The position numbers were made by a program, and so were the translations under genes. A stretch of DNA of 64,000 bases from Lagopus muta (Eukaryota > Chordata > Aves > Galliformes > Phasianidae): the NCBI RefSeq assembly GCF_023343835.1, contig NC_064448.1:13547531-13611530 (forward strand), written 5' to 3'. A model generated the notes under the pieces. That model did not search any database and had not been told where the DNA came from. It saw nothing but the letters and a program-made list of their open reading frames with translations. Below, piece by piece: positions 28,401 through 39,800 of the stretch; position 1 is the stretch's first letter; every line of letters starts with the position of its first letter.

Positions 28401-31400
28401 GGGCTTCCCTGCCTTCAGTCAAGGAACTGCTAGTGCCTGATTTTACTTCCATCAGCTCTTTGCTTTTGCAGCTGGTTGCATTTAGCTTTCCTCAAGAGCA
28501 CAGGGTTTATACGTATTGTTCTCCTATTAGAGACATTTGGCTAACAACGAAACAGCATAAGAAACCAGCATTTAATTTTGAGTTGAGCTTCCTGTTCAAA
28601 CAAGTAAGGAATTTTCACATTCCACATCCGTTGTCCTGTCAAAACAAGCAGCCTCACTTTGGTTATCCTGCTGAAAACAACAGCTTTGAAAAAGCTGACT
28701 TCATGGAGCACGTTCTGGCAGATGTCACCACAGCAGCTTGAAATCACAGTAATAGCAGCTCTGTGAGTTTTATTAGAAAACAACATGCAAAATCAAGTAC
28801 AAGAAATTTCTCAAGTATGTTAGGTTCTGTCTATACTGCCATTTTCCCTAAGTCCACCCTGATTCCCAAGCAACTAGAAAGCATTTCTAAGTTTTATGTT
28901 ATCACACTGGGCAATGCTATATCCACATAACTGCATACAGTGAGAGATGATGAAATGATATTCATTGTTTGGACCTACAAAACAGCCAGCTGGAAGCTCT
29001 GCCTCGTTTCAGATGGTCAGAAGTAAGAGTGGTATCATTCTATGGATTCTTTACGATACTGTAACTACAGTAGGAACATTTCAAAAGGTCACCAGCCCTC
29101 AAAAAGCAGCAACATGTCCAAAAAGTCAAACTAAGCCAACCAAGGGAGTTTCAGGCAGGATCAGACCCTGTTCTCCTGTGCAAACCTGCCAAGTCCTAAT
29201 TTCCCATCTTGAAATTCACAGGGAAGCTGTACTCCCCAGTCACGTATGGGAAAGGTAAGGGAAATGCACCTTAGACTCTAATAAAGCAGTAACAAAACTT
29301 AGGTCAGAATTTGTCTGCTTGCTTCTGCCCTAAGCTGCCACACTATGTACACACACATGAAAACAGAATGACAACAAAGGAAGCTTAACAGAAGCGAGTG
29401 TCCGTGGGTGAAGAGTCCCATCTAAACCATCCATCACCTGCGAACCGCCACCGGTGTTTGGGCTGGAGCTATGGAAAAGAAGCACATCCAGGCTACTCAT
29501 TTTTTCCATTTGATATTTATACCCGCAAGCGAGAAGCTTCCAAGTCAGGACAGTGGCAAGTGCTTCAAGCACAAACAACACCCAAACACATTCCACGTAG
29601 GAACAAAACTCTGAGAAAATTACATTCATCTATACAGAAAACAAGCTGGAACGTACCTACCTGATCATAAAAGTTAAAGAGCAGGGAGCTCAGTACGCCG
29701 CCACAAGCCTTAGTCAAATACATACCACCAATTGATTCTCTTTCTGTGGGAAAGCCAAATCTTTCACCAACAATCACGTTCTCACCGCTGAAAACCAATA
29801 TGAAAAGCTCCCCTGAGGTTACTGTTCCTTCAGAAGCATTTATCAGTTTCACTTCCTCTTCCCCGGGGAGGAAGAGCCATTTAACTATACACAACTACTG
29901 TGGTTTTCCCAAAGCCATGCAAGCCATACACCCACAGAACAGCTGGCAGCATCAGCAAACCTGCAATGGAGCAAAGACAAGCATTTTTCCAGCAATGCTG
30001 CTTCCAGGCCCGAGGCACAGTTTCTCAAAAACCTCTCACAAAAACAGAATTTAAGTTAACTATTTCCTATTATACCAATCCAGTTTCAGAACTGCTTCCT
30101 CCCAACAATTATCTTACCAAAGTTAGAAGTTGACCTCTTGTGCACACTGGTCTTTGTATGCAATCCTCTGGTTAAGGGTTTAACCCGTATATCTGAATAA
30201 TCCTCCAGAAATATCTGCTCTCAATGAGTGGTCTGCAGTCCAAACAGTGGCTTTAAGAGGTTCAGAACATCAAGCCGTTCCCTTTTTGTAACTGGAAGGC
30301 CAACACAGTTCAGAAGCGCATAGATCTCAACAAGAAGTGAGGCCCAGCAGCACTCTGCTGCTCTTGGCTTTGGAACCACCACATGAACAGACTGATGATC
30401 ACTGATGTTGTGATTTACAGTTAGCACAGCACGCGTGTCTGCGTAAACGGGAAGAAATACATAATTACATTCTCTAGGCTCTGCAGTCTTCATGGCACCA
30501 ACACGCCTCAGAGAGAAACACTTTCACGCAGGCAACAATTTTGTTAAGGACAGCCTGACCAGCTTAGCAGAACTGCGCAGCAGGGACATCCTTTCCAAAG
30601 CAGACCCTCAGCACCAACTGAAGCAAACCAAGCCTTTGTTTTTGCATCAATCTTTCTTTCCACTCACAACAAATTCAGAGCAGACATTCCAGTAGAATAT
30701 TAAACACTATGAAATGAACATTTATTGCTAAAAGTACCTTCCCCTTTTCTTACAACCTACAAAGCCTCAAGTTTCTAAGTCCACATTGAAAATGTGGCAA
30801 TAACATTAAGACCACTTCTTTGTTGACAAATCTTTGGCAGTGGTATTGCAGAGTTCAGCTTTGTTTAAAAAATACGATCGTAACATCTGTGTAACTGCTG
30901 GAAAAGTTGGTAACCTCAATGTTACACTGTCATCTGGCTGTCAGAATTCATACATGTGGGTCACAAGTTAATTGCTGAATAATTTTTCTCATGAAAGAGA
31001 TGATCTCTGTTAAACGACCATAGTTTCTGACATGGTATGTATGTGACACTATAGCATTTACAAGCAGTGCTTAGATACCAGCACTTAAAGGAACTGCTGA
31101 GAATGCCAGCGTAGCCCCTGAGGTAACACAGGTTAAGTACCTCTTTTCTTAACATGAAGGTGCAGCAGCAGTTTCAGTGACTGCACGTTCCAACCAGGCT
31201 GAGGCCGTCAGCTCCTGGCGCTCCAGGCATCGAAGTCACATCAGCTGTGGATTTACGTAGCGCCCACCAGCTGATCCTCTCTACTGCTATCCCCACTAGC
31301 AAACAGCCTGGAAGTGTACGAGAGTGCAGTTACATACCTTGCACAGTGGAGACAGGACCTCAGAGGTCCAACCCTCTATTTAAGGCTGTTTCTTTTGCAG

Positions 31401-32200
31401 ATGTTTACACATATGAAAAATTTCGTCACATCGGGTTCCATGATCTGTTAAAAGCAGAGTATCCTCCACAGTTTAACACCGTGTTCCTTTTAAGGCTGCT
31501 TCTACCATGAAAGTAAGCTGTTACAGCAAACTTCTGATATTTGAATGTGACACTCAATAGCCAGATTTTTCTGTACATGTTTTAAAAGACCAATTGTAAC
31601 TGTTTGGGCAACAGCTATATTGTTCATACTGCATACTGAAATCATATGCATGCTAGGACATCCTATTCTCCCCAAGAGCCTACATAATTCCTAATTTACA
31701 CTAAAAAACAAAACAAAACAAAAAAGCACCAGCTACTTGGGAAAGGAAGAGCCTGCTCCTCGCCCCAACTCCTTCATTTCAGCATTCCATCGGGCCCGTG
31801 TTCCCAACACCAATGGATTTTCGTACTCACTTACTTTGTGGTTTGTTTAAGACAAGCATTTAAACATTTTCAGACCATAGAGAAAATCAAGAATCGGAAG
31901 ATGATTTCCAAAATAAACCTGCTCTTTTAGAAAGCCCAAAAGAAGAGGCACACAACAAGCATGTGTCACAGAACATGCCATGTCCAACGCCAACACCAAT
32001 AACCCTGTATCCATTACCGAGAGGATCAAGGGACATGAAAGCAAAAGAAAGTAACACAAAACCGTGCATCTAATTCCAGACACCTGTAGTTTAATTACAT
32101 TTCACAACAAGGCAAGCATTGCTGTGATTCATTTGAACGTGAAAAGCAGTTATCACCAGTTTCCGCAAATCAACACACTAAAACATCTGAAAGCGGTTCT
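22446..32200. other. Long stretch without recognised gene
   Basis: The stretch holds a poly-C run at 24068-24080, a poly-T-rich run near 24900, a 20-base poly-A at 27349-27368, and A-rich repeats near 31700. A few bases near 31350-31375 resemble a CR1 tail. Open frames of about 100 codons occur on both strands but look like chance. No tRNA or other RNA gene was recognised. The part near 32.2 kb may belong to the RBM12 3' UTR. Confidence 0.45.
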
Positions 32201-32492
32201 GTGAACAATTAAGCCAGGTTTTCCTTTTAGGTCATTTTATTCTAATGTGAAACATGAAGAAACAAGCACCCAAATAAATCCAATATAGTATGAAACTTTA
32301 ATAAAAGTTGTTTAAAAAACAAAGAGCAAAATTTTAAAAATAAACTGAAAAGCTTGACTCCTAATCACACATCTTTCTGACATCAGCAAGAGTACTTTAG
32401 ACTTTCAGCAAGAAAAAACAAAGATCTGCTGTTGAAACATTACTCCCAAAGACTGTTGAAACGCATAATATGAAGCTTCAGAGACAGACAGC

Positions 32493-34193
32493 TTTATTAA
32501 CAGGAGGCTTAATTTTAAACAGTATATACAAATCACATGACTTTTCCAAAGTTGGGACCACCTAGTAACCTGTCAAAACAAAGTTATGCTAATGAATTAC
32601 AGAAGCATCTGTGTAATGCAACCGCCTCTTTATTGAAGTACACCTTTGTACAATCCTTCCACACATTCCTGTACTGGGAATCCTCTCAGGATGCAGCGCC
32701 GCACAGGTTTCCAAAGCTCTCCTACACACCACGGGAATAAAACTGTTGCCACTTGCACCTCGCAATTTTGCCTGACCATACACTTCAGTGTTCCGTGATA
32801 GGCAACACCAAAAGGCACTGTTTTTCCTTATCCGACAAATAAAATAAAATAAAAACAAAGCAAAAAACAGTTCAAAGGTTGCTATGTTTAAGTACAATGA
32901 TTTGCAGGGAATAGTGGGATTTTTCAGGCAATGCCCCAATTTGGAAAAATTTATCATCAGCCAAGCAAGGATGAACCAAAAATTTCTATACTTGTCACTC
33001 GTGTCATTACTTCCTTTCCAATTTTCCATGAAAGGCTTTTACTGTACAGCAAAGAAAATGGCAACTCTTTACAGACTCGGGATACAACAACAGCACAAGT
33101 TTATTGCAAAAATATATAGTAAACTCAGTATTTTCAAGTTTTGGAGAAAAATAAATTTTTATCTCTCAGTTCACCCACAGCAGTAATTCATGACAGAGTT
33201 GCTGAAGATAAAAGCTTCTTTCACATATAAACTAATTTAAAACTTTAGCTGGACTCCAATCTTCAACTAATAATCACCGCTTTGGTTCTCTTAGCAGAGA
33301 CTCTACGTAAGGAGGTCAAGAGACACATGAGAAATACAACATACCCAACTAGTGTCAAAGATCCTATCCCAAGCGATTCATGTGATCCTAACAAATCAAG
33401 CTACTTAAACAATAATGAGCATTTTCGAGTTGTTACTTCTACTGCAAATGTTTTAAACGTACTATAAAACTCATATAATGTTTGAGGTTAGCTATACTCG
33501 TGGCAAAAGTCTTATTCTGCACAGTTATAATTGCAATATATAAATAACTAAAGGTTATTCCACAAAGAACAGCTTGAATTTTACAGAACGATTCTGCTCA
33601 TACTCATAGGAATTAGTTTGGTAGACACATCAGCAATGGGCATAATTCAACTGTTCATACAGTCAGAATCTTGGAAAAAAAATAAAAATACATACACAAA
33701 ACAATTAATCTGTGTACACTCAGAATTCGTTCAGTTGCAGAGTAAAATCAGGACTTTAAACAAAGCTTTGACCTGTAAACAAAGCAAATTCAGCCAGCTT
33801 TTAACCAAATCTAGAAATAGCTATCTATTTTACAATGGCTTGCAAGAGCACTCACTGAAGAGCTTCACTGACTTCATCTATTTCCCTTATCCGAAACTAC
33901 GAAACACCAGCCAAGGTTCCTTGTTAAGCACTGCGTCCAGCTCACCGAACGTCTATGATGAAAAACAACCTGCCTACCTTCTCCACACGTTTGCACGGGG
34001 AAATCCACTGCGCACGGATCCTTGCAGTGCTTCTTCTGCCACGGCTAACGCAGTGCTCTGCCTTATCAAAACAAGTCTGGTTTACAATTGGAACAATCCA
34101 CAGGTTCTATCCTGGAAATACTATAAAAACCAATCCGGATGCATTTATCACAGCACTATGAATACCTATTCTACAACTACTCCATATTAACAG
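32493..34193 (-). other. RBM12: Probable RBM12 3' UTR
   Basis: AT-rich sequence follows the RBM12 stop on the minus strand. Minus-strand AATAAA hexamers occur at 33100-33105, 32629-32634, 32493-32498 and 32236-32241, so the 3' UTR is probably between 1.1 and 2 kb. Which site is used cannot be decided from sequence. Confidence 0.4.
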
Positions 34194-36836
34194 CTACCCT
34201 AAAACAAGCTTTACTTTCCTTGAGCCTATAGGCCTGTCATTTAAATCAACGACTGCTGCCATCGCTTCATCACGAGACTCAAATGCAACCATCGCTTCTC
34301 CCGTGGGCATGCCTTTCTCATTGTATTTTAAGCACACTGAACCAGGGATCACTTGGTAACCATAAAAGAAATCCAAAATCTCATCCACAGAAACAGTGAA
34401 GGGCATATTTTGCACTTTAATGACGGTTGGTCCTGGCTTCCCAGACCCCGTTCCAAAACCCGGCGGCCCACTAATGTGTATGTTTCCTGGTCCGGGTCCG
34501 AACGCGGGAGGCCCACCTAAATGCCCAAGACCGCCGGCAATTCCTGGAGGCCCACCAGCAAAGCCAGGGGGTCCACTCAGATTGCCAGGACCGTTACCAA
34601 AACTCTGAGGGCCCCCTCCAAAACCCGATGGTCCACTCAAATTAGCAGGACCGCCTGCAAAACCTGGGACCTCAATACCCGCACCGGGCAAACCAGCGCT
34701 TGCAACCGCAGGTATTCCAGGTCTAGCATCAGCAAAGCCCCCTATTCCAGGTGGTGGCAGAGGCGGACCGAACGTGCCAGACCCACTAAAGTTACCGGGG
34801 AAGTTGAACGGAGGACCGTTGTTTGCATCCTTAGGATTTCCTCCCAAGAAGGCATGCTCATCTCCAGCAGGGGGCTGCGCTCCCGGCACAGCTACGTTTC
34901 CTTGTATCGGTATTTTCAGGATTTTTTTCCCTTGAGACGGAGGGTTTCTCTCGATATCTCTCATTTCTTCTACAGTAATCAAACGTAAAACAACATCTCT
35001 TCCATTCAGCTTTTTACGGTGCAAACGCTCTGCTTTACGAGCATCATCTTCAGCTTTGAACTGAACCAGTGCTTGTCCTAAACCTTGCCCATTATTATCA
35101 ACAAGAATTTGCACAGAGCTTTCTTCTACTGCCAGTCCCTCTAGAAACTGAAGAATTTCCATTTTTGTTATATTGTATGGAATATTAGAAATATGCGCAC
35201 ACAGCTTTGGCGAGCCTGACTCTGCCTCAGCATTCATGATGATTTCTCTCTGGTCATAGTTGAAATTCTGCAACCTTTTACGAATCAGATCTATCTTTTC
35301 TAACATTGCCTTTTTAGTAATTGGATGAACTTGAATAAAACGATTCCCTATGTACTGCTTATGATGACACAAAGCTGCTTTGTAATCAGCTTCATTCCTG
35401 AACTCCACGAAACCCTCCCCAATTGCCTTCCCATTAGGTCCATAAGCTATATAGATGCTGTCTTCAACTATATCCAGCTTTTTAAAAAAGTCGATCACAT
35501 GCTTGTTCTCCGATTCAAAGGGAAGACCTTTCAAATAGACACAGAAACCCTGCTCGTGGGGAGATCGCGACCGGGATCTCTTCTGTCCACTGGGAGATTT
35601 GGACCTAGAATGAGGCTGTGGAGGAGGAGGGTGCGGCTGCCCAGAGGGGCCCATGGTTTGCTTGAACGTTATGTGGCCTCCGGCAGCCACCCACTGTCTC
35701 TCTGTTGCAGGACTAACTTCAACATACCGCTGAATCATCAGCATTCTGTTTCGTTTCAGTGCTTCAAATGTATCTTGAGGAGAAAAAAATTTCACTAGTC
35801 CATTTCCATTATTTCGACCCACGTGATCCTTCAGCATGTGGATCGCATCCACACGCAGCCCAAGGAAAAATTCTTTCACGTCAGATTCTGTCGCAGAAAA
35901 GGGCATTCCGTGAACGCTGACATACAAATCATCCGGATTGATTGGAATTGGTTTGACGCTACTCTGAGAATTCATCTGGATAGGATTTACAGGATTCATG
36001 GGACCAATAAACAATGGATTCAAGCCGCTGTTCATATTCACTGCTGCTCCAGACCCATTCATTCCAGTGGGTAAAGGTGCTACAGGCGGAGGATTCAGAG
36101 GAGGCATTCCTGATATGGGAGGTATAGGTGTCATTGGGGGCACTGGGGGCACAGGGGGTATCGGTGGGACCGGAGGAACAGGAGGCAGTGTGGGTACGGG
36201 AGGAGGAACAGGAATTGGAGGAATGGAAGGCATCGGTGGCAAAGACGGCATAGCTGGAATAGGAGGGATCGGTGGAGGAGGTACTGTGTTCATCGGGGAT
36301 GCTGTACTGGGTATAGTTGAGCTAAACGTGGGGCTACCAAAAGTATTTCCAAGATTTGGAGGTGCAGTCCCCATACTGGCAGTAGAAAATGTGGATATGT
36401 TTTTATTGCTCTCATGCACAGTCGTGGAAGCTGTTACTACGCTAGGAGAAGGATTATTAAAGTTAGGTACAGTAGTAGGCAAGTTAACCCTTCCACTCAT
36501 CCCCGAACTAGGAGGTGGTCCCGACCTGCTAGCGTTTGCTGGCGGCATATCTAGATTAGCAGTTTCAAAACGCCTACGGCTGAGCTCTATCATGTTCTGC
36601 ATTTCAGTTTTACTGCTCAGTAACAGTGTTACTTTTGACCCTTTAATTGTACCACCTGTGCGCATCATACCAAGCCTTGCATCTTCATCAGTGGCAAAAA
36701 CGATGAAAGCCTCACCCAGTTCACCCCCTACAATATGCACGCCCCCATCGGGAATGGTCAATCCAGAGAAGAAGTGGCGGATGTCCATGGTCCCCGCCAC
36801 AATCGGGAGACCTTGCAAGCGGATGACCACAGCCAT
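34194..36836 (-). CDS. RBM12: RNA-binding motif protein 12 (SWAN), 880 aa, single coding exon
   Basis: RBM12 is a nuclear RNA-binding protein with several RRM domains and a proline-rich linker. I place the start at MAVVIRLQGLPIVAG (36836), because an acceptor AG lies at 36844-36843 with only six 5' UTR bases before the ATG; the 14 codons further upstream in frame are intron. Visible order: RRM1 at residues 3-75; a proline-rich segment of PPIPP/PPVPP runs at about 186-258; RRM2 at 303-378; an RS-like patch at 409-427; RRM3 at 431-506; RRM4 at 543-620; a glycine/proline-rich GGP repeat region at about 672-800; RRM5 at 804-880. The frame is intact to the TAG at 34194-34196. From memory the human protein is 932 aa; most of the difference is a shorter linker after RRM4. 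The lack of coding introns is normal for this gene, so it is not a retrocopy. Confidence 0.96.
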   Translation of the reverse strand: MAVVIRLQGLPIVAGTMDIRHFFSGLTIPDGGVHIVGGELGEAFIVFATDEDARLGMMRTGGTIKGSKVTLLLSSKTEMQNMIELSRRRFETANLDMPPANASRSGPPPSSGMSGRVNLPTTVPNFNNPSPSVVTASTTVHESNKNISTFSTASMGTAPPNLGNTFGSPTFSSTIPSTASPMNTVPPPPIPPIPAMPSLPPMPSIPPIPVPPPVPTLPPVPPVPPIPPVPPVPPMTPIPPISGMPPLNPPPVAPLPTGMNGSGAAVNMNSGLNPLFIGPMNPVNPIQMNSQSSVKPIPINPDDLYVSVHGMPFSATESDVKEFFLGLRVDAIHMLKDHVGRNNGNGLVKFFSPQDTFEALKRNRMLMIQRYVEVSPATERQWVAAGGHITFKQTMGPSGQPHPPPPQPHSRSKSPSGQKRSRSRSPHEQGFCVYLKGLPFESENKHVIDFFKKLDIVEDSIYIAYGPNGKAIGEGFVEFRNEADYKAALCHHKQYIGNRFIQVHPITKKAMLEKIDLIRKRLQNFNYDQREIIMNAEAESGSPKLCAHISNIPYNITKMEILQFLEGLAVEESSVQILVDNNGQGLGQALVQFKAEDDARKAERLHRKKLNGRDVVLRLITVEEMRDIERNPPSQGKKILKIPIQGNVAVPGAQPPAGDEHAFLGGNPKDANNGPPFNFPGNFSGSGTFGPPLPPPGIGGFADARPGIPAVASAGLPGAGIEVPGFAGGPANLSGPSGFGGGPQSFGNGPGNLSGPPGFAGGPPGIAGGLGHLGGPPAFGPGPGNIHISGPPGFGTGSGKPGPTVIKVQNMPFTVSVDEILDFFYGYQVIPGSVCLKYNEKGMPTGEAMVAFESRDEAMAAVVDLNDRPIGSRKVKLVLG

Positions 36837-36842
36837 GCTGCG

Positions 36843-39800
36843 CTGAAACAACACACACCTGCAGATGAGAAAAGGCAACGGCTATGTCAGACTACTGTTT
36901 ATGGCACCATGCAATTACCTACATTTACCCATCTACTTTATTTGTTTACATACTCCTAACAACATCTTGTAAAAGTTAAGCATGTTCATATTCCAAGTTC
37001 TTTGTTCAAGGATTCCAAGTTTGCTTACTTCCCACAGATAGAAGCATTAAGCATTAACCAACATAATTCGTGTACGTTTTGCACTAGAAATTCCAAAATA
37101 TCTTACACCAAGACCCACAAGCATCAGTGCAAAAAGTAAAACTTCTAACCAAAGGGAAAAAAGCACACCTGGGGAACAGCAAAAATCAAAAGTATCATAC
37201 CCACATCTGAATATGTGATGAAACATCAGCAAGATTTACTCACCCAAGCAAACAAAGTCAAGTTAGCATACTGATATAACGTAACTGATTGGGTATTCAC
37301 TGTACCTGGCAAAGTGACTGAAAATTTCTGCACTACTATGGGCAATAAACTGTTCTGTTTTCCATTTAAGGAGGAACTTTATCTCCTGCCAGGTGACGAG
37401 GGCTGAGAATATACAGCAGGTTACGAACAGATATCATTATGGATATCAGTGTGAATCACACGTCCTTATGAAGGCCATCCAGATTTTTCTCCTACCAAAA
37501 GCAGGAAGCCTAATTAACAGTAAAACAAGCAGCTATAAGCAATGATCTCACAGAGCACCCCTAAACTAGATTGACATCTAGTGCACCCTCTAGCTAGGCA
37601 GTTGGCCTTTAAACCTTCCAGAATGAAGGAGTAACTTTTTAATAGTTGTAGACATGCTGTCTAATATTACACTTTCAGTCTCTGGCACAAGTATATTACT
37701 TCCAATAACCAGCTCAGGTCACTGGAAGCTTAAGATCAATCCTGACCCCCTGAGGTCACATCAAAAGTATTTTTCAAGAAGAAAATGAGGTAATTCTCAC
37801 TTATTCTCAACATGTCTTCTCTCAATCTCTAAAGCATCGTAACAATACCAACACATTAATTCACCAGCTAGAAGTCACTCTTACTCTAAACACTCCGCAC
37901 CGGTACCTCGTTTCCATTTGAATGGCTTAATCTCTTCCTGACCTCCCAGAGCACAGGCCAGTTCAGTAACCAAAGGAAGAGCTCGAAGGCTCCCATCAGT
38001 CACATACAAATGGTTTTACAATACTCATTAGGCCTTGGAAGTCCGGAATGAACCAGATGACACAAGGCAGCACCAGGAGGCAGAGCACCACCAAAGAGAC
38101 AACCGCCCAGCAACGTACCAAAGCTATAACCAACTGACAGCTAGTGCTCAGCACTGCCATTCCTTAAGCACAGCATCCCGGCGTTACAGTCAAATTTCAG
38201 CCAGCTACGTTTGCCTGCCTAAGTCTTCCAGAAATCTTAGCATGGAAGCACCAGAAATGCATTCTGACCTACTAGATAGAACCAGTACCCAACAATTTAA
38301 CGTGGCATAAGGCTGAATTCAGTACTTAATGAAAATAAGACTTAATTATTCTACACGGAAGAAAATTCTTTCGTTAGCATGATAAGACTTCAGGTTACTT
38401 CAATGCAGTAATGGACTTAAATACATCGCTTTGTTGTCCATAAAGCAGAGATAACCTCTCCCACACACCAATAACCTTGTGCAACACACAGTATTCCAGG
38501 GCAGGAGCCATGCGAGGAGCCCTCCTGTCCCTCAAGCAAACAGCAGAGAAGCCCCCAGCACAGCATCAAACTCTGCAGCTGCTCCCACTGCAAACGAGCG
38601 CCTGACTCCTCACCGGGCCAACCTGAGCAAGAGAATTCAGCTTCCACAACAAATACGAAAATGTGACAAATCAGCCTCTACAAACCACCATGAAACCCAC
38701 TACCTCATCAGGGGTACAGCAACAGAAGAATACGCGCTCAGCCTCAAGGATTCATTTCTGAAAACCACCTTTCCCTACTCGCTACAAGCGAGACAGCGAC
38801 AGAACGCGCGGCACCCATCTCTTCCAGGCATGCTCACATGTCACTCAGTAACAATGTTCACTGCCCAATCATTTTCCAACGGAACGAGAAAGTGGTCCAC
38901 ATGAAAAATAAACTGAGAACAAAGCAGGAACCACCTATGCTAAGCACACATCCAAGAAAGCACACAAGACTTTTTGCACTGTTAAAACTGCAGTACTTTT
39001 CAACGATTCTGCAGATATCGATTTGCCCAATATCAACAGCCAGCTCTGAAGCTGAAGTTAAAACGAAAATTCTGCTTACTTTAAGGAAGCCACACTAACT
39101 GCAATTGCAAAACACTCGTTTACCTCATCACCTCAAAGCTACAGGATCGCTTTCTAATTAGTTGATCCACAGGCAACCAATGCAACTACACTTGTAAAAC
39201 TGAAATAGTAACTGTAAGACTTGTGTGTTCTGTATTACACAAAGAAATTAATTTCTGAAGCTTTTATGCATCCCAACTCAGACATTTCAAGTTCCTGCTA
39301 TTTAGTGAAAGATTACTTTCTCATGGTCACTTCCTTACAACAACCTGACGTGGCTGTGAGCTCAACATTGGCAACCTTCCTTCAGATGTGCTGCTGCAGA
39401 AGGCACGTGGGCAGAGCTGACAGCTCACAGGCAGCCACGCTTCCTGGTGGTTCTGGGAATCCAGCCCAGAAGGCACGTTAACAGATAAGGCTACAAGAAC
39501 TCTTGAAGACTTCAAGCATTCAAACACCAATAAAGCTTCTGGGATAACACAAAGTCTCAATCCCACATGATATGATATTCAAAGCTTCATTAAAAGTGAT
39601 AAGAAGTATTGAAGTTTTGTTACTAAGCATGCTATCTAGCTTCACTACATAGCTATTGCCACAAGAACACAAATAGCTGCTTAGGAATGGATTTGCCAAA
39701 AAAAATGAGCCGTAATGACCTCAGCCTAACTAATTCCACATGTGATACAAAACAAGGGCTCAATATTAAGCAAAAGCTAACGGTGGCATGACATAAACAA

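Noticed and set aside
34194-36836. RBM12 as a processed retrocopy because it lacks introns
   Set aside because: RBM12 has a single coding exon in vertebrates generally. The exon starts at a splice acceptor, lacks a poly-A tail and sits in conserved synteny.
35998-36846. 282-codon plus-strand frame rich in GGTGG and GGIGG
   Set aside because: It is the antisense of the RBM12 proline-rich segment and RRM1; proline codons read backwards give glycine codons. The sense strand is clearly the gene.
36837-36878. RBM12 start 14 codons further upstream
   Set aside because: The extra codons lie on the intron side of a good acceptor (TTGTTTCAG), and the known family N-terminus is MAVVIRLQG.
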